Below, one piece after another: positions 11,960 through 23,645 of a stretch of DNA of 64,000 nucleotides. The stretch lies in contig MNCI01005411.1 of the NCBI GenBank assembly GCA_015680685.1, positions 4,856-68,855 of the forward strand, given 5' to 3'. The position numbers and the translations under genes are program-made. Source of the stretch: Gnetum montanum. Its lineage: Eukaryota > Streptophyta > Gnetopsida > Gnetales > Gnetaceae. Numbering within the stretch: position 1 is the first letter of the stretch; each line of letters starts with the position of its first letter. A model generated the notes under the pieces. It had not been told where the DNA came from. It saw only the letters and a list, made by a program, of their open reading frames with translations, and ran no database searches.

Positions 11960-12860
11960 CAGACTTCTTGCTTAGGAGGCTTACTATGAGAAAACTTTAA
12001 TCATCAACACTAAATAGCAATGGTCATATTTTGATGTTAGCATACTTTATGTATCTATCCTATGCTACTTGTAGTCTATTTCAGAAAACATTTATATATT
12101 CAATAGCCTCCTTAATAATTTTAGTCTTGGTTTACTACTTATTGTCTATGGAATCCTAGGATGAAGGTGTATAATGAGGTCTACTGTACAACACTTAATA
12201 TTGTGTTGGTTTTAAACTAGTTCAATAACAATTATTATATGCAAACTCTAATAATAGAAGAAATTTGTTCCAGATATCTCTATAGTCAAAAGCATAAGCT
12301 TGAAGCATATCCTATAAAATCAGATTCATCCTCTATTTCTAACCATTTTTTGAGTGTGATATGATAAGTTAAGATTTATTGTAGAATCCAAACTTTTTTG
12401 AAAAGACTATCAAAATTTGGAAATAAACTTAGGATCTTAGTTTGAAATAATCTTATTTGGAACTCCATGCAATTTGATAATTTATTATAAGAATAACTAA
12501 GTAATTCATTTTATACTAGTGATTTCTTTTACAACCAAAAAATAAAAACATTTGATTAAGAGATCTATGACAACAAATATGGAATCACTCCAACTTCTAA
12601 TATGTAGTAATACAATGATGAAATCCATGCTAATGATATCTCATTTTCACATTGGAATGATGTATGGAAGAATATAACCACTAGGCCTTTGATGGTCTAC
12701 TTTCACCTTCTGACATACTAAATACTTACATACATACTCACTAACATTTGTCTTCATACCAAGGCACCAATACTATCACTTGATCTTGTGATACATCTTA
12801 TTATTACTTGGCTACATTTGATACTTGTTCAAGTGAGCCTCATCAAGTAGCTTCTACTTC
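11960..12860 (-). pseudogene. Integrase remnant of T1
   Basis: Read leftward. The core is badly decayed but recognisable from SIHHSNVKMRYH near 12680 (position of the usual W-E-D-I-S segment). Better preserved is the C-terminal half of the core with DMLQAY and LLLLEFAYNNCY (about 12270-12210), the normal LIEFAYNNSY region. It is followed by the DRYIKYA segment (about 12060-12040) that precedes the integrase C-terminal domain. Multiple stops remove any activity. No chromodomain could be identified past 11960. Confidence 0.75.
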
Positions 12861-13079
12861 ACTATTATTGGGATAAACATTCTATTTCTAAAATTAAATA
12901 GTATAAAACTATGAATTAAGAATATTGAGTTTGTTGAAGCAAGATTTGCAATTTTCTTTTAATACAAAGAATATAAAGTCTCTTGAGAAGCTATCTCATC
13001 TTTAAGAATAGACATTATAGTGAGGCTGTAAAGTTTTCTAGCTATCCTTCTTAGTGCATATACTACTTTTTTATCTTTA

Positions 13080-14330
13080 CCTGGATGATACTATACTATG
13101 AAATCAAAGTTTCCTAACAACTCTACCCTTAACCTCTATCTCATGTTCAACTATGGTTGATTCATAATTTACTACAAAATCTTATGATCTATTCAAAATG
13201 TAATCTATTCATCATATAGATAATATCTCCAAGTCGTAAGAGTAAAGAGGATGGTATCATGTTCTAGAAGATAATTTAGATATATGATTTCATAAGGCTT
13301 TAGCTATTTATAAGCATAAGTCATTACTTTTTCATCTTACATGAGAACACCACATAAACCTTCTCTTGAAGCATATGTGTACACATGATAAGGCTTGGTA
13401 GGCACTGGTAAGATCAATATAGGCACCAAGATCAATCTTTTCTTTAGGTCCTTAAAAGTCTTATAACAAGCATCTAATTAAGAGAAAACATGATATTTCT
13501 TAAGAAACTTATGTATAGGCACTAAAATCTCAGAGAAATCCTTCACAGATATTTTATAATACCTTGCTAGACCTAATTAAATTTTTACATTATTTACAAA
13601 AGTTGGATTAGGTTCATCCTTGATCACTAATATCTTAGAGGTATTAATGGATATACCTACTCTCAAAACCACATATCTAAAAAATGGTATCTCTATCTTG
13701 CAAAATGCATACATAGAGGCATGTGTATACAATTGTTAATTCTTTACAAATTATATCATTTCTTTCAGGTGCTTCTTATGATTTTCTTTGTTAATAGAAT
13801 AGACCAAGATGTAATTAATGAAAAAAGTGATAAATTAATATATATAAGAATTTAGGACATTTTTCATCAAGTGCATGAAAATAACTGGTGTATTAGTGAG
13901 TTCAAGAGGCATGACTAAGAACTCATAATGATCATACATTATCCTAAAAGCTATTTTAGATATGTCATCCTCTTGCACCCTAACTTGATAATAGCCAAAA
14001 TTTAAGTTAATATTAGAGAACATGTTAGCTTCTCTTAACTAATCAAAGAGGTTATCAATCATAGTTAGAGGATATTGATTCCTAACTATCACTTGATTCA
14101 ACTGTTCATATTCAATGAGTACTAGCATACCCTATGATGAAATACTTGATCAAATAATACCCTTATTTAACAAGTCTTGAATATGTACCTTATGTTTTGC
14201 TAGCTCTACTAGAGATATTCTATGAGGTTTCTTGGAAGTTGATTATGTTCTAGGATTAAGTGTCATTTCAAACTTAATCTCTCTATGAAAAGATACTTTG
14301 AGAACTTCATTCTTAAATACATATAGGAAC
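13080..14330 (-). pseudogene. Reverse transcriptase and RNase H remnant of T1
   Basis: The RT finger-palm is clear: LVELAKHKVHIQDLLNKGII near 14210, then IDNLFD, then a 62-codon open stretch (14023-13835) with INLNFGYYQVRVQEDD and YEFLVMPLELTNTP. The catalytic Y/F-x-D-D box reads FINYILVYS, so both aspartates are lost. RNase H follows at about 13440-13130 (PILILPVPTKPYHVYTC, then the DLCL and YDLEI segments). Motif order and spacing match chromoviruses. The many stops are mostly explained by C-to-T or G-to-A change. Confidence 0.85.
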
Positions 14331-14479
14331 TATTAAATAACTAGAATCTTTTCTACCTTCTAATTAGACTCTTCATGCACTAAAATATTGTAATAATTGC
14401 AATCATGCTTAAGAAACTACTGAAGGTTTTTAGTTGTCAGATAGTCAAGTTTGTTATGTCTCCTATTAGGTTGGTTTAT

Positions 14480-14830
14480 AACTCCTGTTTCACTTGTCGA
14501 CCTAAGTGTAAGGATCCTATTCTTCCATCATACTTGGCTAATCAATCCATCTTAAGTATTACATCATACTCTTCAAGACGCATCATTAGCATATCATTAT
14601 ACTACCTTTGATCTTGTATCATCATTTTTGTTGAAGGTATCATATTTGATACTATCATACCAAGAAAATGGATGGTTTGAATATTGAAGGGAAAAAGAAT
14701 AATTATAGATTTATGCTATAAATGGGTTATAAGTTGAGGATCCACAAAATAATTTCTAGCAATAGGGTCAAATAAGTTTAAGAAAGAGAAACCACGAATG
14801 TTACCTATACTATCCATGATTGTGTTAGTT
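14480..14830 (-). pseudogene. Retropepsin-like protease remnant of T1
   Basis: The C-terminal signature EEYDVILKMDWLAKYDGR lies at about 14600-14520 and is diagnostic of the Tekay/Del protease. The catalytic D-S-G triplet position reads LFDPIARNYF (about 14790-14745), so the active site is destroyed. It sits between gag and RT as expected. Confidence 0.75.
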
Positions 14831-14959
14831 TTCTCTTATTATGATTGATTAGTTAGAGCATAAACTCTAACATTGTGGCCTACATGTTTATTCTATGTTT
14901 TCTTGTCCCATGTACTACTTGGTCCATAGTCTTTGTCCTTATCTATGATATTGAAGCAT

Positions 14960-15894
14960 TTCCATCCTTTATGTTCTAGTTTTTTGTACTCACGGTAGTA
15001 TGATTAATGAATTCTAAAACATCCAATTTTGTCATAAGCAAAGCATGGGGAAGCATTAATAGAAGTTCCATGGCTACTATTTTTTCCAAAATTCCTTACC
15101 TACAGAAAGCTCTTTGACCTAGTCATAGGATGAGATGTCCTTTTTCGTTGATCTAATTTCTTCCTCTTATTCAACGCTATACTACAATTGATAGCACAAG
15201 TCTTGGTATGAATAACATGGTACATGGTCAAACTAATAGAAACTAAACCCACATTATTCGGTTTAATTAGTTCATTAATAAAAGTTACTAGTTATCTCTT
15301 TCTCATCATCCTATAAGTGAAAATCAAACTATATCAATTGAAGGAACTTGATATCATACTTTAAAACAATAAGATCTCCTTACTTTAGGTTGGTTAACTC
15401 CTTGGCCTTGGTCCTTCTAAAGTCCTCAGACACATATCTATCTTTGAAGGCTTTAACAAAATCAATCAACTCAATTTTCCTATGTGTTCAATTTGTTATG
15501 ACCTTAGTTGGTTATCATTAATGATTTGTCACCCCTTTTATTGATGGGTAGCCAATCTAGTTTGTTGTACTAAAGCACAACACATGAATTGGAATGATTC
15601 TTCCACCTTACATAATGATTTCAAAGTAGCTATATGATACTTTGCATCATCAAAAGATAGGGATCTCAACCTCATGAATTACTCCATGAGCAGTTGTTGA
15701 ATGGGCCTTCTAACACCAATGTTGGAATTTTTAGGGTTGAACTATCCATTTCTTCTAGAGTTAGATTGGTTTTGACTCCTAAAATTAGTAAAAATATCCC
15801 TCACTACATCATTTTAAGAGACTTTCCCATGGAGTTGTTCAGGGTTTTCCCTTGTTGGGATTGCAAACTCCTTCTTAGTGACATCTGACATCAT
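14960..15894 (-). pseudogene. Gag remnant of T1
   Basis: Starts with an ATG at 15892-15894, about 27 bp after the primer site, encoding MMSDVTKKEFAI. The central region is poorly conserved. The C-terminal part has a zinc-knuckle-like segment (CFAYDKIGCF, about 15050) in which a cysteine has become tyrosine. Stops are frequent. It is identified by position between primer site and protease and by the zinc-knuckle remnant. Confidence 0.65.
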
Positions 15895-15920
15895 AAATTT
15901 GAGAATATTTATAACCTTTA

Positions 15921-15932
15921 GCTCTAATACTA
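15921..15932 (-). other. Primer binding site, tRNA-Met type (T1)
   Basis: Minus strand TAGTATTAGAGC differs by two transitions from the standard TGGTATCAGAGC primer site of chromoviruses. It lies three to four bases inside the LTR end TTACA and just before gag. Confidence 0.8.
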
Positions 15933-15935
15933 ACT

Positions 15936-17600
15936 TGTAATACCTCACTAACCAAGATTAGGATATTAATGGATTATTTATATAATTAAAATAAATGTTA
16001 AATTCTAAAAATATTGTGTAATAAATTTAAATAAATGCCAAAAATATATGATGAACAAAACAATAGACATCCATAAAATAGCTACATTGAAGTAAAAAAA
16101 ATGTCATAAAATATAAAATTCTGACAAGACAATGATAATAGCCCTATTTTTTTTAAACCTAACCAGTATACTAAGGAAAAATAAGATGAATCCTTATTTC
16201 CCAAGCCAAAAAATAATAATCACAATAGTAACAAAATATAATTATATTACATAATAGAATAGATGTCAAATGAAAAAATATAGCAACATCCACAAGAACT
16301 TGGATACTAATGTTACTTTATTGTTAAATAAAAACTCATGATAAGAAACAAAATAGAAAAAAATACAAATAATGGTTGTCCTACACCAAAACAAGTAAAG
16401 CACAATGCCAATACAACATCCGAATAACACAATCTAGCTAAACATCATAACATAGAATTGAAGTTAGATTGAAGTTCAAATCTCTATCCAACATCTAAAG
16501 CATAAATTAATCATTAAAATTCTCTTCTAAATATTTCTCATCTAAGCTAATATATACATCTGAAACACACATAAAACCAAAGGGAATCAAATCTCATATT
16601 GATTAGGATAAACAACCTAATAAAATACTTTGTTATGGGTTTAGTTGAAACCATTAGGTAGTTGGATAGTAATGCAAATGATTATATGAAAATAAATGTT
16701 AGCCAAACTAACTAAACAAAGCATACATAGTTAAAAAAATTAACAAATTAATTTATTCCAAATATTAACTTTACTACTACTATCTAACCTAAAAAAATCA
16801 AATTGAAATTAATGACACTTACCAATCTAACTATGGAAGCATCCAACATACTATGAACTTAGTTGGTCACATAGTTACTATAAAGATATGATATTTATGA
16901 TATAAGTACCAAATTCAGTATCAACTTTACTTGACATAGAGTCACTACAAAGATTATATTCAAATATCCAAATTTCAAACAAACAAACAAAAAAGAAAAT
17001 AAATACCATCGATGATGGAAAGACAATTCCAAAACATAATTGATATGATGAATGATTCTGTAACTCATATGTACCAAATGAATGATATTGTACTATATTT
17101 ATCCAAAAGGTGTGAATAGCCAAACTAAAGGATTTAGGATACAAACCAAGGTATAAATGTCAATCTAACAAATTCTAAGGGTTAAATGAAACAAAAATCA
17201 AATTAAGCTATTAGGTAAAGCTAACAAAATATATTAAAATATTATCTACCAGTGAATCTAAATAATTTAGAATCATTTTAGAACCTTATAGTTAGCAATA
17301 CAATTTTTTAATTTTCAAGCATTCTACTAGCTATAAAAGGATGTTTTTGATCATTTTCTCAATTTTTAATCATCTAGAGCTTGGGAATTACTTTATAAAA
17401 GTTGCTTGATTTTTTTGTTATAGATTAGAAAATGATATCATTTTTTCATTGTAACATCACAACTAGGTTTCAAGACAAAAACAAGCTATCCTTAGGATCT
17501 ACATCATCATGCTAGCCAACTTTTCCTTCTAGGATGTTGTCATCTAGAGTTATCTTTGGGTTCAAAAAAAATTAAAAATAGTTTGAAATCATAGTTCTAT
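15936..17600 (-). repeat. 5' LTR of T1, about 1.65 kb
   Basis: Noncoding AT-rich DNA bounded on the left by the primer site. It matches 1478-2882 from position 16225 to about 17590. The outer (right) end is not defined, because the matching copy is cut by LTR B. The first 290 bp (15936-16224) have no partner in this window because LTR A interrupts the other copy there. Confidence 0.7.
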
Positions 17601-19107
17601 AGAAGAATTAGCACTATAATTCAAAATGAAGGTAAAACATGGATAAAAGTAGTGAGAGAATTTTGAAACTTAGTTAAAACATTGCGTAATATTTCATGCA
17701 TGAAATCCAAACTTGAAAATTGACAAAGTGTAGAAATAGTATCAAAATAATAATTCTGTGAATGTAGGAAAATCTGTAAGCAATTGGTGAACAAATGAAA
17801 GTAATAAAATAAAATGTAGTAAATGAAATACAAAACCTAAATAAATAAAAATGTTGAATTATCCTATCTAAAAGTGATAATGCCTCAACAAAGGGTCCTT
17901 GCATGGTTTTTGATCTCCCCAATAGGCTTCAAGTCCTAGGAGAAAAATGATAGATCAATGAAAAGTTCGAAGCAATATCTAAAATGAGATTAGGAAACAT
18001 GACTTCCCATAGCATTCTAGTTGATAGCATAGGTCTAACTAAATATAGATATAGATGTAACTAGCTCATGGTTGAATTAGTGAAATCTTCTTCTTTGGAT
18101 CTATTTCCTAGATGTTAGCAAGATAAAATAAAAGAAAAACTCTTAAAAAATTATGGCTAGTATTATATTCTAATCATGGTTTAATAACACTAGTAATGGA
18201 GTTCTAAATAGTGAAAAATAAATTAAAATAAAATTCTAAATCCAAAGTTTTTTTTTAATCAATGTTCCTAACATGGTCTATGGTCTATGCTAATCTTAAA
18301 GGCATCTCCTAAGAGTAAATAAAAAACGTTAAATGCAGATAGCTATGAATAAACACAAATATTAATAAGTCATAAGGTCCAAAAGCTTAACTAAGGAAAA
18401 GTTTACTTAAGACCCTTAAAAGTAGAAGCTAGTAATAAATTCAAATCAAATAAATAAATAAAAATTATCCAAAAAATCCCACCAAATCAAAGTAGTGCCC
18501 CATGTACTAATGTCCCATCTAGTGCTTGATAGCTACTAATTTAAAACTCTAAAAAGGAATTAGTGCACATATGCTAAATTAAAAGATAATCAAAAATATT
18601 CAAAAATATTAAAAATATCAAAATAAAAAAATTAGAAAAATATAATCGCATAGCAAAAGAATTAGAATTAGTAAAATAAAATAAAGAAAAAGGTACTAAC
18701 AACCTTATAATATTTAAAAAGTAAAAAGGTTAGTAGAAAGAACATAGCTCATAAAGCATGGGTTTATATAATAAAAGGGTCAATAATCATAGACATATAG
18801 GCTAGAAACAAGATAACAAGGGTTTTAGTAAAGTAAGCTTACTCAATTCATTAGAGTTCTAATAATGCTACAAGATGGATAAGAGTTATCTAAATTGATG
18901 CTACCTCTGTCTTACTAAGGTTTCTCATAGTTGAGGTACCTTTTTATTGTGTGGTTTAGACATTTGGAATTTTGGTAACACATGAAAATCATTGGCATCT
19001 TCTTGATTAATGTAATTCATCTTGAATATGATGAACATCTTAATGATTCATGGCTACATGGTTCATGATGAAATTATAGTGAGCCCTTGATTCTAATTTG
19101 TCCTTGG
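17601..19107 (-). other. Unassigned AT-rich DNA, partly leader of an older element
   Basis: No protein domain recognised. Removing copy D with one target duplication joins 19112 directly to 26281. This places a tRNA-Met-type primer site (26287-26297) about ten bases from this region, so its right end is probably the 5' leader of an older minus-strand LTR element. Gag could not be identified. Confidence 0.4.
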
Positions 19108-19112
19108 GTTAT

Positions 19113-19922
19113 TGATGAGAAGAGAGGTATCCATTCACTCAACCATATGAATACGAGTGTGTACATGTGATTCAGTCAAACTTCGTAGATGGACTAGTTG
19201 TGACACCTAGATAGTTATATGTTGATCATAGTTTGCTATCTTCCCACCTAGAATAGTAGTAGCTTTGTCACGTATGGTTTAGTCTAGAGTGAGGCATATG
19301 ATGTTGTCCTAACTCTACATTTCTCCTAATAATAGAAAAGATAAATTGATTAAACTAATAATGGAAGAAAAACATAAATTAGCCTATGGTGATGGTATCC
19401 ATCCTTAATTATTCGTACACATCTTGAACTTCATGGGATTACTACTAGGCAAGCCAAGTATTCACACTTAAACACTCATGATTAAGGTATACACATTCCA
19501 CTTAATGACAAGAAAAGTAAATAGCAATAAATTGAATTGTTAACTAAAGAAGGCATTAAATAATTAAAACAACAAAAATTAGTCTAAGTGAATGCTACAA
19601 TGATGAAAGTAATCTCAATATTTATTGCTAGTCATGCATATGTCCAAGTACATCACACTTGAATAAAGGTGTCATGCAATTACAAATGTTACACTGGGGG
19701 TCATGCATTGGGAATAACTATCTTGAAATTAAGAAACTAAAAACTAAAAACTAAATTGCCAAAAGAACTAGAAATTAAAGAACTTCCCTCCAAACTATGA
19801 ACTATGCACCTAAGTGTTGTATTTATAGGCAACATAGGAATCATGCATCACGTATATGATATTGTATCTAGGCTACGATATCATGTACTTGATATTGGGG
19901 CTTAGCAAACCATGATTCATCA
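19113..19922 (-). repeat. 3' LTR of copy D
   Basis: An 810-bp LTR from TGATGAGAAGAGAGG to GATTCATCA, with a minus-strand TATA box at 19820-19828 and U3 motifs GATATT/GATATC at 19855-19905. The polypurine tract adjoins on the right. Confidence 0.93.
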
Positions 19923-20089
19923 TATCTCCATGACCGAATAAAAAATCATCCTCAAGTTAATATAATGCGAAACAAGCCCCTTAGAAAACATTATGAAGGT
20001 ATGAGATTATTGACTATTACTGAGTAACCATGCTGTAGTATGGAAAATAAAAAACTTGGACATAAAACATAAAATAAAAAATGTTGGAA

Positions 20090-22835
20090 CTCATGTGGTT
20101 TCTGAAGGTGGTGGCTCCTCCATTGGTGCTTTCCATTTGTCTGGTACTATAGGCTTTTGAGATTGCTGTCATGTGAGAAGAACCTACAGTTTCTCTTCTT
20201 CCATCTAAGGATTATGCATAGTCCATGCTGATGTTCCAATGTTTGATGGACCTGGCACCTCCCATGGACATGGTAGTTGTGGAAACATCTGGTTCACTTT
20301 GACATACCATGCAACAAAGTATCATCAATCCTTCTCATAAGCTCTAGCTTTATCTTGTAATTCATGATAATCTATTAGCCATCAAGCCAAATTTTCTACT
20401 ACATTTCTTTGATCATGGTAGCTTTCTTTGACCACCTCTAATTCAAAGTTTGCAGCTTCTAATTTTTGCAACATTTTCTTATGTTTGGCAAAATCTGTCT
20501 CAAAATTAGCATAAGTGATGACTACCTATTTCTCAAGCTCATTTCTTGGGTTCCCTACCATTAACATGGCAAGGTTGGCATATCTTAGATTTTCCAACTC
20601 CATGTACTCCATTAAGTCTTGAATCTATAGATCTCAACTTTTTAGTTCTACTTGGTGGACGAAGGCATATCTATCCAATATGGCTTGCCAGTTAGTGTGT
20701 TGAGCACTGAAAGAGTCAATGTGAGTTTTAGCCATATGGATATCATTTTTAATTATTTCTTTTTATTTCCCCACCTGATCATGGAAGTGCTCTATTATCA
20801 TCTTCTTGGCTTCATTCTACCATGCATTGATCTCTATTACCATCTTTTGATGGATGGCATGGACCTCCTCCATATAGAGGCTTCTATTTTTCTTGGCCAA
20901 GAAATTAATATCTTGGTTAACCCATACTAATTGTTCTTGCATCTATTGAAAACTTTCTTTGAGAACATTCTTCTATTTTTGAATTGCTGTCAACTGAAGA
21001 TTTTCAGTAGCAAGTTTTTTATTCTCCTCCTATAAGGTCTTGAGAGCCTTATCATGTGCATACATTTGAGCTTATGCCTTGGAAGCATTCTAATCAAATT
21101 TCCTTTTCTCTCATGCCATATTTTTATTCTCTTTAAATAATTTATTTAGTTACTCATTTTTGAAAACATCCAATTGGTTAGCTATGATGAATCAGGAATG
21201 GTCCCTTCATTTAGCTTGTAGGCTGATGGGCTTTTCTTGCAGTCTTTACAACTTTGCTTCTACATGCTTGGCCATAACTTTAGCCATGACTAGTTTTCAT
21301 TTAGTTAAAATAAGGTTTGATTGTACTACTATGACATCTTAAGGGATGTTAAACAAGGAAGTCATGACTTGTCCTATTTGTAGTAATTGATCCAAAACAT
21401 CCTCATGTCCTGCAGGATTCATTAAGGAACTAGCCAAAACTTGAGCATCACGTGCTCCTATGAAATTTTTTGGTGGCACAACAAGGACATTAAAAGATTA
21501 TTTAATGTGCTTTATGACGACCTCTTCTAGTTTGCCACATCTTGGTGCTACATGATCACAACTATGACATCTTCATTAGTTTCTAATCTAACTTAGAAGG
21601 ATGTGGCATTTCCAAAGATCTATTGAGACCACTAGGACTCTCCTCCTAAAATCAATGAACTGAAATAGTGGGCTACACAACATCATCAATAACCCTAACT
21701 AAATTCTCAACATCACAACTTCCCTAACTGATTGTCCTAACAATGGTTCTAAGGTGACTGATGGATGGTCGATAGTCTTGTTGTGGTGGTGGAAATTTTT
21801 GGACTTGCTAGCTTGTGGGTTATATGATAGGCCCTACTTCTTGTTGTTAGCTAGGAAATGCCATTTGAGGTGCAATGGGCCTAACCATTTGCTCTTCTTT
21901 CTCTGATTGCTCACCAACATCTTTACTTGGCACTGAAGATTTGAGTAGTTCAACATATGAATCATTTTGGGCTTTTCTAAGAACATCATTCATATAGCAC
22001 AAAATTCCAACATGTCTACATATCTTCCTAATTAGACAAGGCAAAGATAAGGCAATCTTCCCTATCTTTCTTCATTTGAATTGCCTTAGTATTTTTGTCA
22101 AATATAAATGGGGCAAATTTGCATTAAATTTTTCCTTCAAAATTGCACTACCCCATGCTACATAAGTAGAGAGTCTATTTAAGTCTATGGTGGGGAAAAT
22201 GTGATATCTACCGATCTTGAGGTAAATCCTCTCTTCTAGGGTGAATTCTCCATAAGCTTTATTTTTTTTTGAAGTAAGCCCATTCCAACCATAACTTTCT
22301 TGCATCTGCGTTAAGCAAGTGGATAGATGAGTAACCTTTAGTTCATCATTTGGAAGATTCAAGACCTTTGGAATGGCCCTTTTAGAGATATTAGTAAGAA
22401 TTCCACCTACATTGGCAATGGTTTCTTCTTCCTTGCCATGCCAAAATTGGTATGTTTCACCCAAATACTAGTCACCACTTTCTGAGAGAATGGGCCACGA
22501 TGGAGATGTCTTAAGTTGAGTCTTGATGATTTGAGGGAAAACTTGGTGAAAGGCTTGAAATTAAGCTCCATAATCATTGCTAAGAATGTGAACTTCTCTT
22601 GAATGGATTGGAGACCTTCTAGGGACAACATGAGATGTTTTCCTAGTTATGGGGCTCTAACTTCTCCACCTTCCACATGGACAAATTGCACTATCACAGG
22701 GGTTTCCTAATGAATGGTGAATGAGTGTGCTTCTTCTTCTACATGTTCTATGTGAGGTCATTGTCCTCTACCTTCTCTTGGAAATTTAGTTGATCCTTGT
22801 AAAGGTCCTTCTCGATCTCCTCTTTTTGGGGCCAT
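20090..22835 (-). pseudogene. ORF-X: 3' gene with predicted long coiled coil (copy D)
   Basis: Starts with an ATG at 22833-22835 directly after a splice-like AG (MAPKRGDREG) and runs about 910 codons with stops and frameshifts. The N-terminal 380 or so codons look globular, with VLNLPNDELKVTHLS, FTLEERIYLKIGRYHIF and LPCLIRKICRHVGI. The last motif resembles the LCRRAGV-type end of the plant transposon protein domain found in some retroelement ORFs, but weakly. A Pro/Gln linker follows (about 21830-21750), then about 270 codons rich in Glu, Lys, Gln and Leu typical of a coiled coil (about 21160-20370; EENKKLATENLQL, KMLQKLEAANFELEVVKESY). The conserved C-terminus has FVAWYVKVNQMFPQLPCPW and LLTWQQSQKP. 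No transmembrane segment or signal peptide is visible, so an envelope role is not supported. Function is unknown; a structural or capsid-associated role is only inference. Confidence 0.65.
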
Positions 22836-22898
22836 CTATAATCACACAAAGATCAACTATTACTAAGGTTATGTAGAGAAATTTTTGTCAGCTCATAC
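22836..22898 (-). other. Intron-like module, 63 bp (copy D)
   Basis: Minus strand AGTAAG|GTATGAGC opens the module. The branchpoint position reads TTAGTAAT (TACTAAC in copy C), and CTTTGTGTGATTATAG closes it. The next bases are the ORF-X ATG. The layout is that of a short 5' UTR intron of a separate ORF-X message. Confidence 0.7.
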
Positions 22899-22984
22899 CT
22901 TACTCATTACCTTAGTTAACAGTCCGTAATTACGTAGTGTGATTTTAGAGTTAGAAATATTTCTAAGAAGTGTCTCTAAAAGGT

Positions 22985-23645
22985 GTTATTGTTGACCTTA
23001 TATTGTTGGGTTTTGTCAACTTTTTTACATGTGGTGCTTACAATTATTTGGGTGGCCTGGGTGATTAATGAAAATTAATTTGGCATTTAAACATAAAATG
23101 ATTCTTTAGTAAATATTGAATTTCTTAACCCCTATGATATCCTTTGGATGATAGTAAATTTTGAAAAATGTATGTGCACTTTCTATTACAGTAAACCCCC
23201 CCCCACCCCCCGTCCAGCAACTAAGTGGAACACTTCCGGTTCCAATAAGATTAGATAGAATTGAAATTGGAATGTTAGGGAGCTAGATATTATGCTTGAA
23301 AGATGGAGAGGTAAAGCTCTAACTTGCAAAGGAAAATTTCAACAACTCTCTTAGTAGCAAATGAAGGAAATAAACATTGAAGTAGGTGGGTTATAACTAG
23401 ATATAGGTATGCAATACCTAATATCATGTACCCGATATTGCATACTTGATATTAGGTTGGACATGATATTGCATCCCCACCAACATGCACCAAATGTAGG
23501 GAATAAGTGGAAATAATGAATTTTTAATATTTAATGAATGATTTGAGATTAAATTGGAAGGTATAGGGTATTTAGAAAATTAATTTTGAGACATCAAAAA
23601 TGTGTCATGGTGGAGCCATATATTAGAATTTGTGAAAAAGGGGCT
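22985..23645 (-). repeat. Inserted LTR-like segment inside copy D
   Basis: Copy C lacks about 650 bp here: C goes from the equivalent of 22980 to that of 23646 almost directly. The insert carries a run of GATATT/GATATC motifs (23408-23482) like a family 1 U3. Next to it is TGGTGGGGA (minus, before 23480), polypurine-like, followed by GGAAGGTATAGGG, resembling sequence just inside 3' LTRs. A C-run (plus strand, 23194-23212) interrupts the middle. It may be an old LTR remnant; ends and target duplication were not found. Confidence 0.4.

Larger units (their letters stand above)
11960..17600 (-). mobile_element. Tekay/Del-like chromovirus T1 (family 3), 3' truncated
   Basis: A minus-strand Ty3/gypsy element in the order LTR, tRNA-Met primer site, gag, protease, RT, RNase H, integrase. 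Domain order and motifs (LMRLEEYDVILKMDWL in protease, FEFLVMP-type RT) fit the Tekay/Del chromovirus lineage. Frameshifts and stops occur throughout. No 3' LTR adjoins the integrase end; the only other piece of the LTR is at 1478-2882. The right LTR boundary near 17600 is uncertain. Confidence 0.8.

Noticed and set aside
20652-20930. 92-codon plus-strand frame
   Set aside because: It is antisense to the ORF-X coiled coil, which is supported by similarity to copy C at both ends and by composition.
20090-22835. ORF-X as an envelope-like gene of an endogenous retrovirus
   Set aside because: Position fits, but no signal peptide, transmembrane segment or cleavage site is visible; the coiled coil alone is not enough.
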